64,000 nucleotides of DNA from Bacteroidales bacterium (GTDB lineage: Bacteria; Bacteroidota; Bacteroidia; Bacteroidales; Tenuifilaceae): contig JACABB010000018.1 of NCBI GenBank assembly GCA_013376985.1, positions 1 through 64,000 on the forward strand. The letters run 5' to 3'. Made by a program: the position numbers and the translations under genes. Below are positions 52,578-62,480 of this stretch, in pieces. The notes under the pieces were generated by a model. The model did not search any database. It was not told where the DNA came from and saw only the letters and a program-made list of their open reading frames with translations. How positions within the stretch are numbered: position 1 is the stretch's first letter; each line of letters starts with the position of its first letter.

Positions 52578-55500
52578 TTATTTCCAACCTGTTTTATTTA
52601 GCATATTTGGATTTTTTAGTAATGGTTGTTTAACATATAAGTCAAATAGTTGTAAGAATTTAGCTTGTTTGGCTGCTGCTGTGGTTTCAAGAGCTGCTTG
52701 TGAATCAGCCATTCTCATACCATTAAGCACAAATTCATGATATTCCTTTGGGTGATTGGAATAATGATGCAGATCAGATATTTCTATTTTATTCCAATCG
52801 GCATCCAGTTTTAGATCATATTTACCCGCAATTGACTCATATTGTGGGGTGTATTTTGTTAGATGTTTATTTGAAGCAATGTGATGTATTTTTTCCTCTC
52901 CGCTTATAATAGATTTAATATATTTAATTGCTTTATTTCCATATTCCTTGCCTGTTTTTTTGACCTGTTTTCCTGCTTTTATAATGCTTTTGGTTATACT
53001 TTTTTTAATTTGTCTAACTTTTGTTCCAGCTTGTTTTCCTAACTTTTGCATCTTTTCCCCAAATCCTTTAATGGCTTTATTAACTTTATAAAGTTTCGGA
53101 TACCTATATCTCATTCTTCTTCCAAAATTTGTTATTTTAGGTTTTAGAATAAATGTTGAAATTTTAGATCCAAGTTTAGATAATCCTTTATTTACCATTT
53201 TATTTACTTTTGTACCAAATATAATAGTTGCAACTGTTGCCAAACCTTTTCCAATAAAGAAGCCACGATCGAATGGTGATAGGCCAGGTTGAGTTATTCC
53301 ACGGTATATATCAGTTATTCCAGTAACATCACCTAATGCTCCAAAGAATGCACTCCATCCGCTTTCACCCTGTTCTCTTCTTGCTGAATAGGCACTATAT
53401 GCCATAACCCCGAGCATTACTAATCCGCCAACTGCAACAATAATCTCTGCAACAATTAGTGAAACTCCCATTGCTACAAGTCCAGCAACAATAACTTTGA
53501 ATGCAACAATAACAACTACTACGATGACTACAATCATTAATATGCCAAGAACCAAACCCCCAATGAAGGATAGAACGTCACCAATTGCTGCTAGGATAGA
53601 GTGATCGTATCTCCAAGCTGCATCTGAAGCTGCATCTGTCATTTTATCACTAATGCCAGCAAGTGCCTCATTATTTTTATTTAAACCTTCCTGAATCGAT
53701 TTATCTATTTCGATTTTAGCGTTAGCTAAAACCTCTTTAAAACCATTTTCGAGTGTTACAATATTATCGTCAAACCCCTTTTTGATTCCATCATGAAACT
53801 CTTTTGTAATTCTATCGCACTCACTTAAAATCTCATTGAATGTTTCAACACTCTTTTGATAGAGTTGGGTCATATAATCTAATGATTTTTCCGAAATCTT
53901 TAGAAGAATTTCATCTGCTCTATTTTCCTGATCTTCAATTGATTTGTCGATGGCTTTTTGAACCTCACCGAATCCTTTTGATTGTTCGGCCTTGCCTTCG
54001 TTGAGCGAAATGTTAGTTTCACTAGCTGTTTTATCATAAAATTCAATAACAGAATTTTTGAACTGAATTAAATTATCTTTTTTACCAGTTTTTTTCTTGT
54101 TAAGAATTAGAACTGATTCTTCAGCAGTTTGATTAATTGATGTGATTACCCGGTTAGATGAGTCGGTTATTTTTTGTACAATGCTTGCCGCAATTTTATC
54201 AATGTTTTTTGATGCAGGTTCTTCTTGCTCTTTGATTTTAGTAACTATACTATCTTTTTCAGTGGAAATATCGGCGTTAATTTTTTGTTCAAATTCATTT
54301 AAAGCTTCGGTTAACTTTTGCATTTTTGCATCTACCTCGATATGCATTGCAACAACTTGTTTATCAACTTCATCATAAAGAGGTTGCTTTTGCTTATCGA
54401 TGTCTTGAGTTGCTTGCGTTCCCTGCTTAATAAATTCTTCTGGGATTGTTTCAGTTACTTCATCTAGTGCGCTAAGATTGTCTTCAATTTTATCCTCTAT
54501 TCCTTTTGCAACTTCATTAGCAACATCTTTTACTGCATTTTTTTGTTTTAGGCCTTTTTCGGTATAGTCATAAATTGCTGCTCTTTGTTCCCCTTTATTT
54601 CTTGCTTCGTTTGCCTGATTTTTTTGTTCTGTCCTAAATCTTTCTTTTGAATCGGAGTTTAGCTGGTTAGATTTCCCTACATAATCAGAAACTTTGGTAT
54701 TTACATCTGTTTTAAAGTTTTCAAATAGTTTATCAATTCCCTCTTTGCTTAGTTTTCCTTTCTCATCAACCTTTACATGAGCATCTGTACAATTTTGTTC
54801 AATATTTTTTCTTGAATCAATTATTAATTTACTAATTTCTAATTGCTTAGCATCGAATTTTTTTGATACTTCTTTTACACTCCCCAATATCTTATTGGAG
54901 ATATTTTCCTTTTCTATCTCTGCTCTAGCCCAAGTTGAGGTTTTAAGTTTATTTGCGGATCCTTGGATAATTGATGAAGATATTTCTGCCTTAGCGTTAA
55001 TAGAGGCTGCTAATTCCCCAATTAGCATTTCATTAGATTCTGGTTCTTCTGTTTTATCAGGAGTTGGCTCTAAGTTCTCATCAAAACTAGCTTGTATACT
55101 ATTATCCTCAAGTTCACTATTTGGTTGTTCTGCTTCTTCTAATTCACTATCTTCATTTTCTGATGCACTTTCTTCAGCCCCCTCCAGATTAACAAAATCT
55201 AAAAGACTTAGAATAACATCATCGGGTAATTGCTCAGTCTCTTCGTTAGGTGCTTCAACAGGTTTACTATTAACTTGTTCGGTTTCAGGCTTATCTTTTA
55301 ATTCTCCTTTTACACTTTCAGTGGGTTTTGTTTTTTTGTCTTCTTCTCCTGATGATCTTTTCTCAGTTTGTTTGGGTTTTATTTGATCCGTTATTTCTTG
55401 TATTGGTTTGCCAGTTTTTGTTTCCTCGGTTTTACTTTTTTGTTTCTGTTCAAATTGCTCTTGATCAGATTTTTCTTTATTCTCTATATCGCCTTCTTTA

Positions 55501-55916
55501 GTTCCTATGGCCTTTTTTTCTTGATCTTCAGTGGTTGCAGTCTTTTTATCGTTATTGTCAGAAATGGAAAATTCCTTTTGTGGGCTTTCTTTAGATTCTA
55601 TTTTTTCTTCTTTATTCTCTTTTTGTTCCTTTTTATCCTTTGTTTTAAAATCGGCATCAAGAGGAGTTGGATTCATTTTAGGAGTTACAACTTTTGGTTG
55701 TAGCTGAACATTAAAATTATTTGGAGTTGGTTTGACTTTTTGCTCGGGTTGGGAGGGAGTTATTTTACTAAAACTTGAATCTTGTGATTTCCCTTTTTGG
55801 TTTGGTGTTTCTTTTTCATTTGTACCTTTACTAGGCTCTTTAAGGGCAGTATCAGGTTGACCCCAGCTGGTGGGGATGTTATCTTTCCTTTTTGTATCTT
55901 TTGAAGTCAGAGCCAT
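52578..55916 (-). CDS. Large eCIS-linked polymorphic toxin with AHH-type nuclease C-terminus
   Basis: The 1112-residue protein is built in blocks. Residues 1-300 are low-complexity, rich in Lys, Glu, Gln and Pro. Residues about 310-790 form long coiled-coil helices. Residues about 795-865 are strongly hydrophobic (FIGGLVLGILMIVVIVVVVI and a second stretch), as in pore or translocation domains. Residues about 870-920 carry a polymorphic-toxin linker (GDVTGITDIYRGITQPGLSP, FDRGFFIGKG). The last 106 residues hold KIHHIASNKH (His1011-1012) and DLHHYSNHPKEYHEFV (His1050-1051, 1055, 1060), the arrangement of AHH/HNH nucleases. An Imm11-like gene follows. It lies in the cargo part of an eCIS locus, so delivery by that device is likely. 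Confidence 0.72.
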   Translation of the reverse strand: MALTSKDTKRKDNIPTSWGQPDTALKEPSKGTNEKETPNQKGKSQDSSFSKITPSQPEQKVKPTPNNFNVQLQPKVVTPKMNPTPLDADFKTKDKKEQKENKEEKIESKESPQKEFSISDNNDKKTATTEDQEKKAIGTKEGDIENKEKSDQEQFEQKQKSKTEETKTGKPIQEITDQIKPKQTEKRSSGEEDKKTKPTESVKGELKDKPETEQVNSKPVEAPNEETEQLPDDVILSLLDFVNLEGAEESASENEDSELEEAEQPNSELEDNSIQASFDENLEPTPDKTEEPESNEMLIGELAASINAKAEISSSIIQGSANKLKTSTWARAEIEKENISNKILGSVKEVSKKFDAKQLEISKLIIDSRKNIEQNCTDAHVKVDEKGKLSKEGIDKLFENFKTDVNTKVSDYVGKSNQLNSDSKERFRTEQKNQANEARNKGEQRAAIYDYTEKGLKQKNAVKDVANEVAKGIEDKIEDNLSALDEVTETIPEEFIKQGTQATQDIDKQKQPLYDEVDKQVVAMHIEVDAKMQKLTEALNEFEQKINADISTEKDSIVTKIKEQEEPASKNIDKIAASIVQKITDSSNRVITSINQTAEESVLILNKKKTGKKDNLIQFKNSVIEFYDKTASETNISLNEGKAEQSKGFGEVQKAIDKSIEDQENRADEILLKISEKSLDYMTQLYQKSVETFNEILSECDRITKEFHDGIKKGFDDNIVTLENGFKEVLANAKIEIDKSIQEGLNKNNEALAGISDKMTDAASDAAWRYDHSILAAIGDVLSFIGGLVLGILMIVVIVVVVIVAFKVIVAGLVAMGVSLIVAEIIVAVGGLVMLGVMAYSAYSARREQGESGWSAFFGALGDVTGITDIYRGITQPGLSPFDRGFFIGKGLATVATIIFGTKVNKMVNKGLSKLGSKISTFILKPKITNFGRRMRYRYPKLYKVNKAIKGFGEKMQKLGKQAGTKVRQIKKSITKSIIKAGKQVKKTGKEYGNKAIKYIKSIISGEEKIHHIASNKHLTKYTPQYESIAGKYDLKLDADWNKIEISDLHHYSNHPKEYHEFVLNGMRMADSQAALETTAAAKQAKFLQLFDLYVKQPLLKNPNMLNKTGWK

Positions 55917-56114
55917 TTAACTAATTTTTAGTATCCCAGTTAAATATTGCTATCTTTATTTGACCGGTAATTCTTATAATGTTTATTCCAATATCTTCTT
56001 GTTTGCAGGGTTAAACTAAATTTATTTGATAATTGTATAATATAGCCCGACTTATCCATTAAATAGTTTTGTCTCAAATTCATTATATGCAATTAGGAAT
56101 GTTATTTACTGTGT

Positions 56115-56684
56115 TTAAAATTCCCTGATTTCTGCTCTGTAATAAATATTATTTTGGTATTGTTCAAATGACATTGGTTTGAAAAGTACTATTTCGATAA
56201 TTTGAGTACAATCAGAGTTTTGAATTACAGAAATTCCTTTGCTTGCATAAACCCATTCTGCATTGGTCATTTTAAAGTTTTGAAGGAAAAAGTCTAATTT
56301 TCCATCTGGGTTTCCAAGTTGATTAAATAGTTTGGTTTCTATTTTAGGATATTTTATATCTATTTTCACGATATCCTTACCTTTAAACCAAACCCTTAAC
56401 TGTTGATTGAATGAATTGAGGGTAGCCATTTTATAGGAACATTTTTCATGATTTGCTCCAATTTTTCCTGTACCTATTGAATCTGAGTAGCTTTTAAAAA
56501 GTGGGAGTAGATCATCCAATTTACAGTTATCCGGTAAACCTGCCCAGATTTCAAATGACTTATTTTCAATTATCTCAATTGCTTTTTTACAATCACCATC
56601 AATAATTTTCATGTTTTTAACTATTTTAAATGCACAATTTAATAATACCAGTACAGAGAACAACAAAATAATAACCTTTTTCAT
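56115..56684 (-). CDS. Exported small protein next to the DUF4157 protease, possible immunity protein
   Basis: The preferred start at 56684 gives MKKVIILLFSVLVLLNC as a signal with a Cys at its end that may be lipidated (the lipobox LLNC is not canonical); a start at 56702 would overlap the previous stop by 17 bp. The 189 residues are otherwise unrecognised, with three more Cys and an amphipathic middle (KLDDLLPLFKSYSDSI). Its position immediately after a gene with a protease domain, at the envelope side, suggests an immunity protein or inhibitor. That is inference. Confidence 0.6.
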   Translation of the reverse strand: MKKVIILLFSVLVLLNCAFKIVKNMKIIDGDCKKAIEIIENKSFEIWAGLPDNCKLDDLLPLFKSYSDSIGTGKIGANHEKCSYKMATLNSFNQQLRVWFKGKDIVKIDIKYPKIETKLFNQLGNPDGKLDFFLQNFKMTNAEWVYASKGISVIQNSDCTQIIEIVLFKPMSFEQYQNNIYYRAEIREF

Positions 56685-56685
56685 T

Positions 56686-58704
56686 TTAAAAATCTCCAAC
56701 AAATTTTGTGTCCCCTAAAAAGTAAGCAGCCATTACATTCCTTAGCCCTACAAGCCCAGCTATTTTTTCAGCATTTTTAGCTTCAGCATATCCAGTATAC
56801 TTTGGTATAGGGTGAACAATCAACGGATCATTGAAAGATCCTTCTACTTTTTTTCTAAAAGCAGCATCATAAGTAACATTGCTAAGTACAATATGGGTAA
56901 AATACTCGGTCATACCTTCCCTGAATGTTTTACCACCCTTCATTTCACCTAAGCCAGAGCGGTACGTATCTGATCCAGAATGCTCAAGGGTATGTATATA
57001 TTCATGGACGCAGGTTTGAAATGTACGCCACATAAACTCTCGATTTTCTGCGTTATCTGCAGATTTAAATCGTTGGAGATATATACTTTGTGTTGTTGGA
57101 TCAGCATAGCCTGGCCAACCTTTATGAATTTCGATTAGTTTTGTTCTATAGGTTGGATCTGTGGTATATTTAGTACGAATACCATCGAGTATTCCTTTTT
57201 CTTTGGGTCTGGATTGTACTGCACCATATTTTTGATCGATAGTACCTATTGTGCTTCCACTGAATATTTTATTTACTCGCCACTCCACGCTATCCTGCTC
57301 AAAAGAAGCACCTCCTGCAGTAAATTTTGCTTCCTTATCCTCCCATCCATCAAAAAGGTTTGTTCCCACAACAAAAGCATTGCCTTCAACATATTTCCCA
57401 AAAACTTTATCAACTTCAATTTTGGCTAGCAAGGCAAGATTTTCAATATCTTTCCAGTCGTGAAGTTTGGCGGGATCAGCATGATCAACTGCTTTTCCCT
57501 TACCTAATTTGTCGTATAAAAAGTCAATTGTTTTTTTTGTTACCTCGTCAACTTTTGTTGTGTAATCATCTGGGGGAACACCCTCATTAAATGTGGGTAA
57601 AACGCCCCCTATAGGTGCCTTCACTTCGGTTGTTCGGGAATATTCTAGGTATGTTTTTTCTGAAGGATCTAGTGCTCGAGTACCCTTGTATAACTCAGCG
57701 GGTGCTTTCCCTTTAGCATATTCGGTTCCTTTTGTTGGATTTGTTGGAGGGTTCATGCTTTTGGCAAGTTCTGCCATATGAGAATAGTCGAGGAAATAGG
57801 TATCCAACGACTCCATGGTTTTATCGTCAACCTTACCTTTGATTGCCGTTGCCAATCCCTGAGCAGTTTGAAATCCTGTTACAGCGGTTTCAGTCTCAAC
57901 TTCGAACTTACCATCGACACCATAGATGGGAAGGGTTTGTCCTGTATCCAAAAGGGCTTGCTGAATAATCCGAACAGGATCGCCTGTTGCACCCTTTTCA
58001 ATGCTCTTTTCGCTATCGTAAACAGATTCCAAATCTTCCACAAGAGCAAAACGAGGTGATTTTAGGTCGTGTCCATCACCAATTTTCCTCTGGATAGAAC
58101 GTCCAACCTTACCCCCTTGCTGGATGGTATGTGTTAATTCATGTGTCAACAGATGTTTGCCTGAAAAACTATCAGGGTTGTATTTTCCACTGTTAAAATA
58201 AATATCGTTCCCATGCGTAAATGCTTTTGCTCCTATTTCCTTACTCATTTGAACGGCATTATCATCGGTATGTACACGTACATTATTAAAGTTTCCTCCA
58301 ATTTTTTGTCCCATTTCTTGTCTAACACCATCAGATAGCGGACTGCCTTGACCTTTTGTTGATTGAAGTTGTGAGGCTAATGAAGATGATACTTGCGGCA
58401 TTTGATTACCTGATGAATTGCCAATTGACATTTGTATTTTACCCTTTTCCTCCTCTTCTGGCTGCATACTTATAGATTCTTCATCCTCAGATTTCATCTG
58501 AAGTTTCTTTTCCTCATCCTCCTTTGGTTGCATCTGGAGGTTATCAGATGGATTAGCGGGCATTCTTGACACCCTATCGGCTACCTCATCAGCTTGTTTT
58601 TCGTAAATATCATTAGGAGGATTAACCTCCAATTTGGGCTGAATTATCCTTTCGGGTACAGTTCCCGGTTTAACTGTTTTCGGATTAAAGCATTTTGTAT
58701 CCAT
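56686..58704 (-). CDS. eCIS-associated DUF4157 protein with second zinc-protease domain
   Basis: The 672-residue protein has no signal peptide. Residues 55-95 hold acidic LQMQP/LQMKS/ISMQP-type repeats typical of this family. Residues about 118-205 are DUF4157, the domain strongly linked with eCIS cargo, with metal motif HELTH at 188-192. Residues 234-300 form a PG_binding_1 module (KGATGDPVRIIQQALLDTGQ). Residues about 510-620 carry a second HExxH, HEYIH at 567-571, with a downstream Glu600 in EGMTEYF, a gluzincin-like third ligand. It is thus a loaded effector candidate cleaving protein or peptidoglycan-linked peptide. It follows the AAA+ ATPase by 18 bp. Confidence 0.82.
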   Translation of the reverse strand: MDTKCFNPKTVKPGTVPERIIQPKLEVNPPNDIYEKQADEVADRVSRMPANPSDNLQMQPKEDEEKKLQMKSEDEESISMQPEEEEKGKIQMSIGNSSGNQMPQVSSSLASQLQSTKGQGSPLSDGVRQEMGQKIGGNFNNVRVHTDDNAVQMSKEIGAKAFTHGNDIYFNSGKYNPDSFSGKHLLTHELTHTIQQGGKVGRSIQRKIGDGHDLKSPRFALVEDLESVYDSEKSIEKGATGDPVRIIQQALLDTGQTLPIYGVDGKFEVETETAVTGFQTAQGLATAIKGKVDDKTMESLDTYFLDYSHMAELAKSMNPPTNPTKGTEYAKGKAPAELYKGTRALDPSEKTYLEYSRTTEVKAPIGGVLPTFNEGVPPDDYTTKVDEVTKKTIDFLYDKLGKGKAVDHADPAKLHDWKDIENLALLAKIEVDKVFGKYVEGNAFVVGTNLFDGWEDKEAKFTAGGASFEQDSVEWRVNKIFSGSTIGTIDQKYGAVQSRPKEKGILDGIRTKYTTDPTYRTKLIEIHKGWPGYADPTTQSIYLQRFKSADNAENREFMWRTFQTCVHEYIHTLEHSGSDTYRSGLGEMKGGKTFREGMTEYFTHIVLSNVTYDAAFRKKVEGSFNDPLIVHPIPKYTGYAEAKNAEKIAGLVGLRNVMAAYFLGDTKFVGDF

Positions 58705-58722
58705 TTTCGAATCAGTTAAATG

Positions 58723-60129
58723 TTATATTGTTATTCCTTTCTTTGTGAACTCACGTTTTATGCCTTCGAGGATATCTTTTCGTAGGATGATATTTGAATC
58801 CCGGCTCAGTGCCATTAATGAGCAGAAATGGATAACATTGATAATGGAACCACCTGCCAATTCATAATCGGAGGCAATTTTGTTCAATTCAATTTTTTCT
58901 TCCAGAAGGCACTTTTCGGAAAATCCTTTTCTCCATAACTGCATTCTTTCGTCAGGTTTTGGGATAGGGAAGTGGATCATCGATTGAAAACGACGCATAA
59001 AGGCATCATCGAGATTGCTTTTATAGTTTGATGCAAGAATTACCAAACCGTCATAATCTTCGATTCGCTGTAATAAAAAGGATACCTCCTGATTGGCATA
59101 CCTGTCATGTGCATCATTTATGTTGGTACGTTTTCCGAATAGGGCATCAGCCTCATCGAAGAAAAGTATCCAGTTTTTACTTTCGGCTCTATCAAATATT
59201 TTAGCAAGATTTTTTTCGGTTTCGCCGATGTATTTGGATATAATTTTGGATAGATCGATTCGGAAAACATCGGCTCCAGTTTTTTGTCCGAGTAATGCGG
59301 CTGTTAAAGTTTTTCCAGTACCTGGAGGGCCATGAAAGAGTGTTTTATAACCAGGTTTTAACTTTTTTTCCATGCCCCATTCGCTCATTAATTTTGAATG
59401 GTACTTAAGCCAGGTTTCAATTTCGAAAAGTTGTAGTTTGGTGTATGCTGGAAGGATTAAATCGTCCCACCTCATTTTGGTTGTGAGTAGTTTTGCAGGA
59501 AATTCTGCGCTAAACTTAGGCTTACGTATTTCCCCAAATGTTATTAAGTCCAATACATCCTGAGAAACTGTAATAACCCCATTGAGTTTTGGCTCTCCGT
59601 TTTCAACATCTTCGAGGCATAAAATATTTTCTTTGTAGAAAATATGGTCATTATCGAAAAAGCGTTGGAGGTAAAACCGCCGCTCAAGGTTGTCGCCTGC
59701 TAGAATAAACATAACGGTTTCGCCAGTTGGTAAAAATCCATTATGTCCTTTACCTTTTCTTCCCCCGAATTCGGTGTAAATCTGTTGTGTATTGCTATTA
59801 ATATTAATGAAAACGTCCAACAGCTCGGGTTTTATATATGGCGTAAGCGCAAGAATTAGTATAAACCTCTCCTCAAAGCCAAGGTCGTGTTTCTTTATGA
59901 ACTCTGCATAGGACGATGCGCTTCCATTAAGATGTGGTTGCTTAATCTCAAATATATCTTCGCAATCGCTTGATTTATTGCAATTAATCAACGATCTTGT
60001 TTTAAGAATTTCCTTGAACCACTCAAGTTCTTTCTTAATGTCATCGGCATTATTTTTGACTGTCTCTTTTACCATTCTACATAAATCATTTTGTTGCTCC
60101 AGGGTAGGCGAATCATCGAAATTCCCCAT
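58723..60129 (-). CDS. AAA+ ATPase of the contractile injection system (Afp15-like)
   Basis: The 468-residue ATPase is of the type found in every eCIS locus, thought to act in assembly or particle maturation. The C-terminal AAA core shows Walker A HGPPGTGKTLTAALLG near 264-279, Walker B ILFFDEADALFGKR, sensor I ILASNYKSNLDDAF and an arginine finger region RRFQSMIHFP. The N-terminal 200 residues are a family-specific domain. The long start at 60129 overlaps the tape-measure gene by 61 bp; the Met at 60075 (MVKETVKNN) would leave only 7 bp. Either is possible. Confidence 0.9.
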   Translation of the reverse strand: MGNFDDSPTLEQQNDLCRMVKETVKNNADDIKKELEWFKEILKTRSLINCNKSSDCEDIFEIKQPHLNGSASSYAEFIKKHDLGFEERFILILALTPYIKPELLDVFININSNTQQIYTEFGGRKGKGHNGFLPTGETVMFILAGDNLERRFYLQRFFDNDHIFYKENILCLEDVENGEPKLNGVITVSQDVLDLITFGEIRKPKFSAEFPAKLLTTKMRWDDLILPAYTKLQLFEIETWLKYHSKLMSEWGMEKKLKPGYKTLFHGPPGTGKTLTAALLGQKTGADVFRIDLSKIISKYIGETEKNLAKIFDRAESKNWILFFDEADALFGKRTNINDAHDRYANQEVSFLLQRIEDYDGLVILASNYKSNLDDAFMRRFQSMIHFPIPKPDERMQLWRKGFSEKCLLEEKIELNKIASDYELAGGSIINVIHFCSLMALSRDSNIILRKDILEGIKREFTKKGITI

Positions 60130-62468
60130 GGTAGCCTATCGAGTAGTATATCAATTGTTGTTCTCTCGATATTCAATTTCCAACCACCTGATTGTTTGCA
60201 TAGTAAACCTTCTCTTTGGAGAAAAGTAACCCTAAGCGTTTGTATTGATGTGTTTTTTAAAACTTTCCAATTTTCGATTAGCGATTGCAGGAGCGCATTG
60301 CACTCCTCCTTTTCGTTTTCGGAAATGCTAAAACTGAGTGGTATTGGTGCATAGATATCAACACCACAGAGTAGTTTGTTGAATAAAAGATCATTCTCAG
60401 GGGTTTCTTCCTGCTCGGTTGCTAAATACTGTAAAAAATGAATTGCTCTATAGCCAGCTTCATCGTTTATAAATTTCTTATCTTTTATTAGATTTAATCT
60501 TTCGAAAAACATTACTAAGAATGGCCAAACAAGCACTAAACCTGCATTTTTAATTAGTTCCGATTCAACTTCAGGTTTTGCAAGAAGAATCAGATTTTTT
60601 TTCTTTGTTGTGTCAACTATTTCATCTTGTTGGATGATCTTTTGGGTGGATTTTATCTCCACGTCATCATCATTTAGTCTGATTTTTGATGTTATTTGTT
60701 TTTCATCAACGGATTTTTTAGGCGATATTTTATTGAAATTTTTGTCTTCTATTTTTTGATTATTAACATCTACTTTGTCGAAAGTAAAATTGTTTTCAAT
60801 ATTTTGTGTCGATTGCTCTAGGGAGTTAATAATGTTATTAGTACCATCTATATCGTGTATTGCCAAATTAATTGACGATTCAATTTTGGTTAATGATTTA
60901 TTGAGGATATTTATATCGATATTTTTAATGCTTTTCTTTATTGCTGATAGCAGGTTCTGGGTGTCTGTTTGAGTTATGTTACCATTCGTTAATACTAGCA
61001 AGTTCGCAATAATCCAAGTGATAAAATCTTTTTCATCAATTCGTTTGTAGTTTGCCCAATCTATTTTATGGGCAGCATAGGCCAAAACTGAATTGAGGAT
61101 GTGATTTTTGAATGTTGTTTCGGGAATGTTGATAAATGGGTTTTGATGCTGAATTACTGTAAGTGCTTCAATATGTTCAATAACAGTGTTTGTTTCGGTG
61201 GTGAAGAATAGTTGTAATGTTTCATTGAGAATATCAGCAGGAAATTGATGTATGAACCTTTTTCTTGTTGTTACATCTTTAATGTGTTCAAGTAAGATTC
61301 CTCTAAATTTTTCTGGTGATTTTGCTAATAGTTCCTTTACAATTTGTTGTATGGATAAATTGTTTTTTTCATAGTTTTCATCGGGAAGCCTTCCTGTTTG
61401 AATGAAGTGTGAAAAAATATCAAGATACAATTTCTCACTGGACTTATGATTAGCGATTTTTTTATTATCTGAATTATTTATTATTTCAGGAGATACGCTG
61501 TTATCTAGTAAACTTATAATATTTAATTTCAGTTCTACTAAATCGTTGTTATAATAATTGGCTAGCTCTTTATCAATGCTTTCGGAAATTGATTTGAGTA
61601 AACTATTTGATTCTTTTATGGATGTTGCTTTGGTGTCGGAAATTTGATTTAATTGTTCGATAAAAAGATTTAAGAATTCACTAATAATTCTGGAATTTGC
61701 ATTTGATGTATTTTCGTTAGCAATTGAATACTCCAAAATAGAATCTAATAATATTATTTTAAACGTTTTTTCTGAAATATTTGTGAATGGGTAATGGCTC
61801 TGTAGCGTTATTAGTTTTTCATAAAACTCAATTAATGGTTTAGCAATGAATGGAAATAGTATTTGTGCCGTTTTTATAATAGTTTTTTCTGAAAATTGAT
61901 AGATAAATCGTTTCCTACCATTATGATCTTGCAAAGCGGTTGATAGTAGTCTTTTTAATTCGAATGGCGATTTCTCAAGTAACTCCTCTACTACTTTTTG
62001 AATTGAAAATTGTTGAGTTTTACTAACCCACCAAGGGAGTATTCCTGTAAGTAGGAAATGATTTAGTATTTCTATTTGATTCTCCGTTTCGGTCTTAATC
62101 TGAAGGTAATTCCTATCCTGTTCCGAATAGCGTTTATCATCTTTACTCTCATTAGTCCAAATGTTATTTATTTTACTTTTGTGTAGCTGAGCGATGATAA
62201 TTTCTTCGAGTAGTTTTTCAACTTTCTGCGGGAAATTGCTATTTAGTTTATCAATGCTAATTCCACCAATGTCAATTTCTAGTTTATCAATTTTAATTAT
62301 TTCATTTTTACTGGAGTATTTATCGATAATTCTTTCAATAACAGGAGGTATATGATTCCAGTAGGCTCTGCTGAAAGCATCTTGTATTAGATGGGCATCT
62401 TTTTTGTCATTTAGCCTTATCTCTAATACCTGTTTATTGATTATGTGTTTTTGATCACTCACCAGCAA
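60069..62468 (-). CDS. Contractile injection system tape-measure protein
   Basis: This 799-residue protein sets tube length in eCIS particles. The N-terminal HIINKQVLEIRLNDKKDAHL, then YWNHIPPVIERIIDKYSS and IKIDKLEIDIGGISI, and the C-terminal LPWGISMIRLPWSNKMIYVEW-like end are the CIS_TMP signature. The middle is helical and contains two related units (LLTGILPWWVSKTQQFSIQK near 147 and FIQTGRLPDENYEKNNLSIQ near 365, each followed by a VxELLxKSPxxxRxLL segment), evidence of internal duplication. It is followed by the ATPase, as in known eCIS loci. Confidence 0.88.
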   Translation of the reverse strand: MLVSDQKHIINKQVLEIRLNDKKDAHLIQDAFSRAYWNHIPPVIERIIDKYSSKNEIIKIDKLEIDIGGISIDKLNSNFPQKVEKLLEEIIIAQLHKSKINNIWTNESKDDKRYSEQDRNYLQIKTETENQIEILNHFLLTGILPWWVSKTQQFSIQKVVEELLEKSPFELKRLLSTALQDHNGRKRFIYQFSEKTIIKTAQILFPFIAKPLIEFYEKLITLQSHYPFTNISEKTFKIILLDSILEYSIANENTSNANSRIISEFLNLFIEQLNQISDTKATSIKESNSLLKSISESIDKELANYYNNDLVELKLNIISLLDNSVSPEIINNSDNKKIANHKSSEKLYLDIFSHFIQTGRLPDENYEKNNLSIQQIVKELLAKSPEKFRGILLEHIKDVTTRKRFIHQFPADILNETLQLFFTTETNTVIEHIEALTVIQHQNPFINIPETTFKNHILNSVLAYAAHKIDWANYKRIDEKDFITWIIANLLVLTNGNITQTDTQNLLSAIKKSIKNIDINILNKSLTKIESSINLAIHDIDGTNNIINSLEQSTQNIENNFTFDKVDVNNQKIEDKNFNKISPKKSVDEKQITSKIRLNDDDVEIKSTQKIIQQDEIVDTTKKKNLILLAKPEVESELIKNAGLVLVWPFLVMFFERLNLIKDKKFINDEAGYRAIHFLQYLATEQEETPENDLLFNKLLCGVDIYAPIPLSFSISENEKEECNALLQSLIENWKVLKNTSIQTLRVTFLQREGLLCKQSGGWKLNIERTTIDILLDRLPWGISMIRLPWSNKMIYVEW

Positions 62469-62480
62469 AAATTAATATTA

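Noticed and set aside
57214-58059. Several plus-strand open frames opposite the DUF4157 gene
   Set aside because: They are antisense shadows of a well-supported coding region, with no protein motifs.
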